A stretch of DNA of 27,047 nucleotides from a virus: positions 1 to 27,047 of IMG/VR virus record IMGVR_UViG_3300030503_000102. One strand, 5' to 3'. The notes under the pieces are model-generated. The model did not search any database and was not told the DNA's origin. It saw only the letters and a program-made list of their open reading frames with translations. Shown piece after piece: positions 1 through 6,448 of the stretch (positions within the stretch are counted from its first letter, which is position 1; each line of letters begins with the position of its first letter). Made by a program: the position numbers and the translations under genes.

Positions 1-649
1 TTCCGTAAGTGGTCGGCGTGTAACTGCTCTGATTCTGCGTATATTGTCCGTAAATGTTTCCAAGCTGTCCAAGCGTGCTATTAACCGCATTAGCTTGGCC
101 GGCATAACTGGATGCATTGGCTTGACCAATGTTGTTTTCCTGCGCACCGATCTGGTTCGCAGTCTGCTGACCTACGCCAGCAAATGCACTGGATGCCGAA
201 TTACCTTGCTGCGCCACACCAGAAATCTTGTTCCAGTAGTTATTAGCGTACTGCGTGGCAAGTCCCTGACCAAGCGAGATTGCATCAGCTGTCTGACCAC
301 CACCCCACACGTTGCCAGAAGCCGCACCATTCGCTGTAGAAGCTTTCTCACCCTGACTCAGGGCGAACTGGTAATCCGGTGAATTGGCAAATCCTGAGGT
401 ATTTCCAGAGAGATACTGATTCTCAAGGTTGACAGCATTCGAACCTGCATTGAGATACGGCTGCGCATTAGCCGTATTCTCTCCATAAATTTTGTTCTGT
501 TCGGCAATAGCAGCATTAGACGCGTTGGTCTGCGCCTGTGCACCAGCACTCGCGGCGTTGGAGGACATGACGCCTGAGGCGAGAGCAGCGCCTCCTACAA
601 TGGCTGCGCCCCAAATTTCCGCCAGTTAGCTTGCATTCATAATTTTCAT
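1..649 (-). CDS. Putative virion/DNA-ejection-type protein, cut by window edge, with in-frame ochre at codon 8
   Basis: This is the last visible gene of the leftward structural operon; its 3' end lies outside the window. The reading frame is rich in Ala, Gly, Asn, Gln and Ser (for example GNVWGGGQTADAI) and opens with a glycine-zipper-like hydrophobic stretch, a composition common in phage internal or ejection proteins located after gp10. No specific family is recognised. The best ribosome-binding site (GGAGG, 7 nt spacing) serves an ATG at 649, but that frame reads MKIMNAS and then TAA (626-628) before continuing LAEIWGAAIVGGAAL without further stops. The next in-frame ATG is at 568 and has no close Shine-Dalgarno. 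The gene is therefore either damaged by a nonsense change, restarted downstream (CTG 625 or ATG 568), or affected by a sequence error. I am confident that the frame is coding and unsure of its start and function. Confidence 0.6.
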
Positions 650-687
650 TATGAAGCCTCCGAGTTGTATTTTCATAGTGAGCTTGT

Positions 688-1296
688 TCATGCGAATTCA
701 CCTGCCGCGTTTAACTTGTGAAAGTGGCTAACCCAGACCAATCGTCCTGACTCGCTATCCTTGCCAATACCTTCTAGCGGATACCGCGAATGAAACAAAG
801 GCGCTTGAAATATCAGCGCACGGTTCTTTTTACCACGCACCATGTCCGTCTGTATCCATTTGTCCGGATCGCGTGAAACCATATCGCTTTTCAGTTCGTC
901 CAGAATGCCCATCGCTTGCATTTCGGCAAATCCTGGCATCGCGTTTAATCCCGTGCGCTTATGCGTGAAGAACGCAGTCCCTGATTCTTCTTCATGATTG
1001 GTCAGATATGCCACGCACGTATGGTTCCCCGACTCCCGATCACTGTGTATATACGCTCGTTCCATGCCTTCATTGGTGACGCGGAAATACATCGTATTGG
1101 GTACAACCACGCCATTAACTGCCCGCATGATTGAGGCGACCATAAGTGCGTGATCACCCCAAAATCCCATGCCTTCATAGACTGAACTACCTACTTCACC
1201 TTTATTTGGTCGCCACGTATCAAATCCAGCAGCAAACACCGATGACTTGACGCGATCAAGTGCCTTACAGAAGTCATCGACAACGAGATAGCTCAT
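688..1296 (-). CDS. 2OG-Fe(II) oxygenase-like phage protein
   Basis: This 202-residue protein has the arrangement expected of a 2-oxoglutarate/Fe(II)-dependent dioxygenase double-stranded beta-helix. It has an HxD pair (His84-Ser-Asp86), a central TAFF strand near 107-110, and a distal FHSRYP segment giving His169 and Arg171. In this superfamily the two His and one Asp hold iron, and the downstream Arg usually binds 2-oxoglutarate. Such proteins hydroxylate proteins, nucleic acids or small molecules; the substrate here is unknown. The ATG overlaps the stop of the gp10-like gene (ATGA), so it is translationally coupled to the tail genes. Its place between gp10 and an ejection-type gene suggests a virion-associated or late role, which is inference. 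The fold assignment rests on motifs only. Confidence 0.62.
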   Translation of the reverse strand: MSYLVVDDFCKALDRVKSSVFAAGFDTWRPNKGEVGSSVYEGMGFWGDHALMVASIMRAVNGVVVPNTMYFRVTNEGMERAYIHSDRESGNHTCVAYLTNHEEESGTAFFTHKRTGLNAMPGFAEMQAMGILDELKSDMVSRDPDKWIQTDMVRGKKNRALIFQAPLFHSRYPLEGIGKDSESGRLVWVSHFHKLNAAGEFA

Positions 1297-2705
1297 CCTA
1301 CGGTTCCTTGAAGTACTGCTGCACCACCCATCAAATCTCGCCTACGTGGGCTGGAACAACTCACACGATATGTCCGGTTATATGTCGATCCTTGGCGTGT
1401 AAAAACAATGCGCTTTCCATATTCACCGGTTGCGCCAATATCTTCCTGATCCCAGTTGGACCAATTATAGCCACCATCGTCTGAGTATTGGATACGAACA
1501 TAATGATCCACATCATCCGACAACTGGCCAAGCGCCATAATCAGTTCAACCCGTGAAACAATCACGCGATTATGGTTATTAGACAATACACCGTTGGTGC
1601 GCTCAGAGATGAAATTGATATCACCCTCAGTGAATGTATCCCAATCAACAACCCATAATGTGCCATTCTGAAAATCACCGGCAATCCACTGGTTATTCCA
1701 ATACACCATTCCGCTAATACGCCAGCGGTTCATTTCGTAAGAGCCGCGACGATGCCATTCGTCAGCAGAGACGTCATAACCCCATGTCTGACCATCAGGG
1801 AATGTCCAGTAACAGACTTTATGTCCCTTGTCCTCCCACACAAACGCGAAAGCTTGTGACCAGTTAAGACCACTAATGGCCTGCTCAATCGGACGTGTCG
1901 ATTTACGTATCGGGGAATAACCTGAGAGACAGTAGAAAATACCATCATCGCCAAGCCAATAGACGGTGTTGTCCATATTGGCGACGGTATACGTTCCAGC
2001 GCAACCACGCGTCAGAGAAATTCCCTTAGTTCGGATTGGCTGTTCTGCATTGGAGGTGACTTGAAAGAATTCTGTACTACGCGCTGAAAAGATGATCAGT
2101 TCGTTATTGCTGACGGCCATCGACACCATGAGGTCAGGCGCAACTTCCGATGTGAAACGGTCCAGCTCGTTGTAGGTCAATGCGTCATCAGGTGCAGAAT
2201 TGAACGCAAAGCGCCGTGTCGGATCGATCTGCACCAGATAGCTGCCGATATAAACGCAGATGATTGCGCCTGGATAGCCGTCATCCGTGATCTTGGTGAA
2301 GGTGCTTAAGCTGGTATTCCACACATAACCCGACTGGCCATTGACGATCAGTAGTTCATTGCCACCATCCGCTAAAAGGTTATCGGCAAAGTACACGCGA
2401 CCCACGCTAGGAATCGTTCCAAGCTCCGTACAGACGCCTTTGATGCTGATGCTATAGAGCGATTTGGCGACGACGGCGAACAACGTTCCTTCGCAGTTGT
2501 AGACGCCACGCACTGGAGAATCAGGAATCGTCGCACCACTCGTTACCAAGGCGCGCAAACCGGGCGGTGTAACCAATGTCGAAGGCGTGCGTGTTCCCGC
2601 TTTCTCTGCGGATGTGGGAAGCCAGTTAAGCGTGTCCTGCGACGACCATGAAAGGTTGTCGTCTTTGTAGTAGCCACCCACAATGGGGAAGGTGGACTGC
2701 TTCAT
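1293..2705 (-). CDS. P22 gp10-like packaged DNA stabilisation / tail hub protein
   Basis: The product (470 aa) closely matches the size and character of P22 gp10 (472 aa), which plugs the portal vertex after packaging and joins the gp4 ring to the tail needle. It starts with a typical STFPIVGGYYKDDN-type N-terminus and contains repeated beta-propeller-like blades with many Trp, Gly and Asp residues (YWLGDDGIFY, VYWNNQWIAGDF). The chosen start (ATG at 2705) overlaps the stop of the preceding gp4-like gene as ATGA; a start 12 nt upstream is also open but lies inside the upstream gene. The order gp4-gp10 is the P22 order. The oxygenase gene downstream is coupled by a 4-nt overlap. Confidence 0.88.
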   Translation of the reverse strand: MKQSTFPIVGGYYKDDNLSWSSQDTLNWLPTSAEKAGTRTPSTLVTPPGLRALVTSGATIPDSPVRGVYNCEGTLFAVVAKSLYSISIKGVCTELGTIPSVGRVYFADNLLADGGNELLIVNGQSGYVWNTSLSTFTKITDDGYPGAIICVYIGSYLVQIDPTRRFAFNSAPDDALTYNELDRFTSEVAPDLMVSMAVSNNELIIFSARSTEFFQVTSNAEQPIRTKGISLTRGCAGTYTVANMDNTVYWLGDDGIFYCLSGYSPIRKSTRPIEQAISGLNWSQAFAFVWEDKGHKVCYWTFPDGQTWGYDVSADEWHRRGSYEMNRWRISGMVYWNNQWIAGDFQNGTLWVVDWDTFTEGDINFISERTNGVLSNNHNRVIVSRVELIMALGQLSDDVDHYVRIQYSDDGGYNWSNWDQEDIGATGEYGKRIVFTRQGSTYNRTYRVSCSSPRRRDLMGGAAVLQGTVG

Positions 2706-3124
2706 CCTATATACCAATTAGAACCATTGATCGAGTTCAGCGCTTGACGCCTACCACCAGGAATCGGCGCATCCAGAATCGGCTGGATTGGCGTTGCTAC
2801 CATCTGGTCACGCCATAGGTCATTGAGGCTGGCAACGGCTACTTGGGCGACTCCTGGTAATGGTGTGACGCCATATTCAGGCGCAAGCGTCATCGCCAAG
2901 TTATAAGCGACGGCTTGTTCGGCTTCCACCGGAATAGGCATTTCATCATCTGGCGCAGAGACGGGCGACCAACCCAAAGACAGCAGGTCAGCCTCCCATC
3001 GTTGCATCATGGCGTTCAGCGCGTCAATCGCCGTACCCATATCACGAGGCCGCACATCTTGTGAGGGATCGATGACCTGAATAAGGCGAAGTGAACGTCC
3101 GACGATCTTGACGACGGTTGTCAT
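2702..3124 (-). CDS. P22 gp4-like tail accessory factor
   Basis: At 140 aa it is somewhat shorter than P22 gp4 (166 aa), the protein that forms the ring under the portal and the docking site for gp10 and the tailspike. It has the family's helical N-terminal part (AIDALNAMMQRWEADLLSLG) and a mid-section with EAEQAVAYNLAMTLAPEYG, typical of gp4-like head-closure proteins. It lies directly before the gp10-like gene, overlapping it by ATGA, and after a small fiber-like gene, as expected for head completion. No strong Shine-Dalgarno is seen; translation may depend on coupling with the gene that ends 3 nt upstream. Muralytic activity has been described for P22 gp4, but cannot be judged here. Confidence 0.85.
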   Translation of the reverse strand: MTTVVKIVGRSLRLIQVIDPSQDVRPRDMGTAIDALNAMMQRWEADLLSLGWSPVSAPDDEMPIPVEAEQAVAYNLAMTLAPEYGVTPLPGVAQVAVASLNDLWRDQMVATPIQPILDAPIPGGRRQALNSINGSNWYIG

Positions 3125-3127
3125 GGT

Positions 3128-3436
3128 TTAGGCCATGATGCCGGCGGCTTTAAGTTTCGTCAGGATCGCGTTTAGCTCGGTAGCAAGCGTGGCGAAGTTG
3201 GCGTTTAGAATGGGCTGACTGAAACTAGTTCCTACATCGACAATGGCAGTGGCCGGCGTTCCCGGACCTACACTCGTCAACGCTGCTTGGTCAGCCGATT
3301 GCAGAACGACACCAGCAACGGTCGTGGTCGCAGCGGGCGCATTTTCGCCAACGAGAGACACGATATCGTTGATGGAGACGGTAGCCTTACCGCCATTGTT
3401 CTGCGATGCGTAAAGAAGGGTGTTAAGGGTTGTCAT
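3128..3436 (-). CDS. Small head-fiber/decoration-like virion protein
   Basis: This 102-residue protein has a short N-terminal segment (NTLLYASQNNGGKATVSI), a Ser/Thr/Ala/Val-rich middle and a helical C-terminus with repeated Ala, Leu and Asn (FATLATELNAILTKLKAAGIM). The pattern resembles small phage head-fiber or decoration proteins, where a C-terminal helix drives oligomerisation. AGGAG six nt before the ATG supports the start. It lies between the coat region and gp4, where decoration proteins are often found. The function is inferred from composition and position; no catalytic motif is present. Confidence 0.5.
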   Translation of the reverse strand: MTTLNTLLYASQNNGGKATVSINDIVSLVGENAPAATTTVAGVVLQSADQAALTSVGPGTPATAIVDVGTSFSQPILNANFATLATELNAILTKLKAAGIMA

Positions 3437-3445
3437 GATTTGCTC

Positions 3446-3721
3446 CTAAGCCGACTGATTGAATCGGAGGAAAGTGAAAGTAAGATCACTTCCAGATAGA
3501 TCAGAACCGCCATTTTGCTGCATCGTGTTATCGGTAACCACAATCGTTCGAAACGATGGTGTTAAGTTTCCTCCGATAGGAACGCCATCATTAACATTGG
3601 TTTGATCCACGCTAAGCAAAACATCTCCGGCCTTCACGCCCGATAGCGTGAAGGTTGTTTCATCAGAAGAAACACCATTTCCGGTAAGTTGAATTATCTG
3701 AATCGGCGAATAAAGAGTCAT
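3446..3721 (-). CDS. Hypothetical small virion-region protein (beta-rich)
   Basis: The product (91 aa from the ATG at 3721) is rich in Thr, Ser, Val, Asn and Gly and looks like an all-beta domain, for example VKAGDVLLSVDQTN and FRTIVVTDNTM. I do not recognise its family. An ATG 12 nt upstream is also in frame but sits on the tail of the terminator hairpin and lacks a Shine-Dalgarno; GGAA about six nt before the chosen ATG gives modest support. It lies just downstream of an intrinsic terminator, so its expression level probably depends on read-through. A decoration or head-tail connector role is only a guess from position. Confidence 0.55.
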   Translation of the reverse strand: MTLYSPIQIIQLTGNGVSSDETTFTLSGVKAGDVLLSVDQTNVNDGVPIGGNLTPSFRTIVVTDNTMQQNGGSDLSGSDLTFTFLRFNQSA

Positions 3722-3733
3722 ATGAATTTCCAT

Positions 3734-3758
3734 GGAAAGAGAGCCCCGAAGGGCTCTC
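3734..3758 (-). terminator. UUCG-capped hairpin terminator/attenuator after the coat cluster
   Basis: On the minus strand an 8-bp perfect stem (GAGAGCCC / GGGCTCTC) is closed by a TTCG tetraloop and followed by TTTCC. The stem is strong but the U-tract is short, so partial termination is more likely than a full stop. It separates the scaffold/coat genes from the fiber, gp4 and gp10 genes, which would suit high coat and lower tail-protein expression. Confidence 0.7.
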
Positions 3759-3768
3759 AGGATTGGTT

Positions 3769-3957
3769 TTAGCCTTCACTTTGCGTGACGACATTGCCAG
3801 TGGGATTAACCCACAACTGACCAACAACATGCGGATCAGCTCCGGGAAGGTCGCCCATAAAAACCGGGCTAGTTTCCACAGTGCCTACGCCAATAGGCGC
3901 ACTCCACCAATAGCTTTCAGAGCGCTGGGCAACACTAGGGTTAGTTGGATTAGTCAT
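3769..3957 (-). CDS. Hypothetical small protein after coat gene
   Basis: This 62-residue protein contains aromatic and Gly/Pro-rich segments (SESYWWSAPIGVG, GQLWVNPTGNVV). It resembles the small unannotated proteins that commonly follow coat genes in P22-like phages. AAGGAG six nt before the ATG supports the start. It lies 10 nt after the coat gene and just before a hairpin terminator, so it should be made from the same abundant transcript as coat. The function is unknown; a decoration or cement role would fit but is not shown. Confidence 0.6.
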   Translation of the reverse strand: MTNPTNPSVAQRSESYWWSAPIGVGTVETSPVFMGDLPGADPHVVGQLWVNPTGNVVTQSEG

Positions 3958-3967
3958 GATTTACTCC

Positions 3968-5173
3968 TTATGCCGGGGTGAAGTCGGACGGATCGTTAGT
4001 GATACGCGCAGCCCATTCAGGACGAAGCGCACCGAAGGCGTACATGATGTCGAAACGGGTCAGGTTCATGTCATTGACGATGCTGGAACCTTCTGTCACA
4101 CGCATCGAGACACCGTTGTACTGACGTCGCGAGGTTTTCCAGCCAGCCAATTCCGGCAGATCAACCGTCGCAAATGCGAAGGCTTCCGGGCGATACGCCA
4201 AGGACACGCCGTAGGACGAGCTTGCCGTCTGATCGATGGTAATGACCGCATTGTCTGCTGGTAGCGCCGTGACGTTCTGCTCAGAACCCGTGAGGGTCAG
4301 TGCCGGATAGATGCCGATGGAACCCGCGCCTCCAGCATAGTTGGCCGTGACGACGAACTGACGCAGATAGCCAAGATTCGCCTTGGTCTGCGGATGGACG
4401 GCGAACACACCGGCAAAGGTGATGATCGTACCGACCGGAACCGCACCCGTGCCGGTATCTACCACAATGGACGATCCAGCCTGATTTGCACCGTTGACCA
4501 GATAACCCGCGCCAGCACCGTTTGTAAAGACTGGCATCACGGTCGAGCTGTTCCAGTCATAACCGGCGGCACGACCCATCACACCATCTTCGTACTGCGT
4601 ATCAAGCTGCTTCTGCGAGTTGAACAAGCCAGCCAGAGCCGGAACCAGAGTGGTTTCGGACGTGGTGTTCATCAGCATCTTCATGGTAGACGGACCCGCG
4701 CCGTTGTCCATGATGAGCTTTCGACCAATGTTCGCCCATGCAAGCTGCGTCCACTGTGCCGCGCCACCGGGACCGGTCTGGTTTGGAATCGATTGCAACG
4801 CAAGATTCTGCACAGCGGCTTCAACCGTGACAGCCAAGTCCGCGACCTGCTGGCTCAGATAGCGAGCATCGAACTCTTCGATATCCAGCGCCAATTCGGA
4901 ACTGGTGTATTGGACGGAGAAGTTCAACTGATCGATCACCTTCACATTACGGATGATCGTTTCCAGTGGGGCAGGAGCCGCAACGCGGCCTGAGGTAATG
5001 ACGGCATGCTGCGGAACAGCAACACGCAAGGTATCGCCAATCGCTGGCGCACCTTCTTTGAACTCCGACGCATACGTGCGCGGGATAGTCTTGATGAAGG
5101 AGAGATTTTCGCTGAACCGCATCAATGCGCGGTCAGCGATCATGTCAGTGGTGAGTAGCTGGTTACTAGCCAT
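3968..5173 (-). CDS. Major capsid (coat) protein, P22 gp5-like
   Basis: The 401-aa product has the hallmarks of the P22 coat family (P22 gp5 is 430 aa). The N-terminus, TTDMIADRALMRFSENLSF, is followed by a basic and Pro-containing segment (IPRTYASEF) and a GDTLRVAVPQ strand. The HK97-like core has an inserted beta domain rich in Thr and Gly around residues 220-310, and the C-terminus contains MNLTRFDIMYAFGALRPEWAARI. GAGG 7 nt before the ATG supports the start. It directly follows the scaffold gene, as in P22. Coat assembles on scaffold into the procapsid. No odd features were seen. Confidence 0.93.
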   Translation of the reverse strand: MASNQLLTTDMIADRALMRFSENLSFIKTIPRTYASEFKEGAPAIGDTLRVAVPQHAVITSGRVAAPAPLETIIRNVKVIDQLNFSVQYTSSELALDIEEFDARYLSQQVADLAVTVEAAVQNLALQSIPNQTGPGGAAQWTQLAWANIGRKLIMDNGAGPSTMKMLMNTTSETTLVPALAGLFNSQKQLDTQYEDGVMGRAAGYDWNSSTVMPVFTNGAGAGYLVNGANQAGSSIVVDTGTGAVPVGTIITFAGVFAVHPQTKANLGYLRQFVVTANYAGGAGSIGIYPALTLTGSEQNVTALPADNAVITIDQTASSSYGVSLAYRPEAFAFATVDLPELAGWKTSRRQYNGVSMRVTEGSSIVNDMNLTRFDIMYAFGALRPEWAARITNDPSDFTPA

Positions 5174-5195
5174 TTTGAAGCCTCATAGGAAGGAT

Positions 5196-6089
5196 TTAGC
5201 GCCCTCCCTGCTTCTTCCAAGCTTTGATGCGGTCAGCCGTGGACATCCCTGGATCGTTGATGTCTACACTGGGCTTACCCGCACCTGAGATTGTCTTCAC
5301 AGGCGGCGGCGCAGAAGTGGTTTTCTTGGCAGTCACAGGCTTCGGCGTTTCCGCCGTTTCTTCACCCTCGAACCGTTCGGCCAACTTGGCGATTTCTCGA
5401 ACCTGCTGTAAGCGCGGTAACGCATTGATGCGCTCGGCTTCTTTCATGTTCGTGGCTAGATGATGGGCAATCTCAAGATCGTGTTCGTCACCCATGAACA
5501 ACTCGGTCAGCGGTTTGTAGGCCGGATCGGTATTCAGTTTTGACGACACAATGTCATCCCAAGCACCATCGCCAGCCTTTTCCTCAAAGGCATCGACATG
5601 CGACTTGAACGATTCTTGGGCTTCAGCCTGTTTCCTCTGCTCCGCTTCCTGTTTCGCTGCATGGTCTTTTCGCTCAAGAGCCTGTTCAACGCGATATGCG
5701 ATGTACTTGTCCTGATCGAAGTCGAAGTCCTGTAACGTTTTCTCGTGCGACGCGGCCTGCGGTTGTGGTGCAGACTCGTGCCTTACGGGTTCGCGCTTTT
5801 GGATTTCTTCCAGTACAGCAGCACGGGTGCGGGCTTCGGTGACTTGCCGTTCCCTTTCTAGCCTTTCCTTCATCCAGCGAGGCAGGCGTTTTTCGCCTTT
5901 CTGTGGAGAGTCCGCGTCTAGAGCGTCGCTTTCCCCTTCCGGGGGCTTTGCAGCTTCCGGTTTCGGCTCTGGCTTAGGCGTCTGTCGTGCCGTGATATTC
6001 GGCGTTTCAGCAGCCTTAGAGCTGGTATCGATTGATTTCAGCTCAGGTTGAGCTACCGGTGCCGTTACACCGTTGGTTTCGTCGGTCAT
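5196..6089 (-). CDS. Scaffolding protein
   Basis: The product is 297 aa, close to P22 scaffold (303 aa). It is highly charged and low in aromatics, with an acidic/Pro-rich N-terminus, a long Lys/Glu/Gln/Arg helical centre with coiled-coil character (residues about 70-190) and a short basic C-terminal helix (TADRIKAWKKQGG). In P22 the C-terminal basic helix-turn-helix binds coat. The gene lies between portal and coat. The ATG at 6089 has AAGG about 8 nt upstream; an upstream in-frame start at 6119 lacks support. The role as scaffold is inferred from composition and synteny. Confidence 0.85.
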   Translation of the reverse strand: MTDETNGVTAPVAQPELKSIDTSSKAAETPNITARQTPKPEPKPEAAKPPEGESDALDADSPQKGEKRLPRWMKERLERERQVTEARTRAAVLEEIQKREPVRHESAPQPQAASHEKTLQDFDFDQDKYIAYRVEQALERKDHAAKQEAEQRKQAEAQESFKSHVDAFEEKAGDGAWDDIVSSKLNTDPAYKPLTELFMGDEHDLEIAHHLATNMKEAERINALPRLQQVREIAKLAERFEGEETAETPKPVTAKKTTSAPPPVKTISGAGKPSVDINDPGMSTADRIKAWKKQGGR

Positions 6090-6139
6090 GATGTTTACCT
6101 TTTGTGCTGGCAATGTCAAGGCGTGCCAGCATCACCCCA

Positions 6140-6448
6140 TTAAGCGATACAAGCCCAAAGAACTTTGCAAGCAATGTGAATTGCCTGATCAGTGTTAATT
6201 CCAATCTTCTTTTCACACTTTGCATGGTCAGTTAGTGCATGAACGACAATCTCAGCCGCGCCGAGCCACCAAACGCCCGTAATCAATGCCACAAAGCCGC
6301 CGTGGATGAAGGAATGCGCCAATAGGCAATGCCACCACGGAACATAACCGGGGCCTGTTCTGCATTTCCCCATTGCCAAGAAATCACCTTGCAGCGGGTA
6401 ATCGGCAATAAAATGGGCAGCTATTAGTAGGAATAGCATGTAAGCCAT
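6140..6448 (-). CDS. Small DUF3307-like membrane protein
   Basis: This 102-aa protein has about three hydrophobic helices carrying conserved polar residues: HFIADYPLQGDF near the N-terminus, H-LLAHSFIHGGF in the middle, and EIVVHALTDHAKC toward the end. These spaced His and Asp residues resemble DUF3307 membrane proteins of unknown function. The ATG overlaps the portal stop (TGATG), so the two are coupled. Placing a multi-histidine membrane protein between portal and scaffold is unusual for a head-assembly operon. Whether it acts in the host membrane or is a passenger cannot be told. Confidence 0.6.
   Translation of the reverse strand: MAYMLFLLIAAHFIADYPLQGDFLAMGKCRTGPGYVPWWHCLLAHSFIHGGFVALITGVWWLGAAEIVVHALTDHAKCEKKIGINTDQAIHIACKVLWACIA

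Noticed and set aside
44-382. Plus-strand open frame at the left edge
   Set aside because: It is antisense to the virion gene frame, has no ribosome-binding site, and its composition (many Arg, Leu, Thr, Cys) is that of a shadow frame.
4394-4993. 199-codon plus-strand open frame opposite the coat gene
   Set aside because: It lies wholly antisense to a well-supported coat protein, has no ribosome-binding site and no protein-like motif; it is a shadow of the coat codon pattern.
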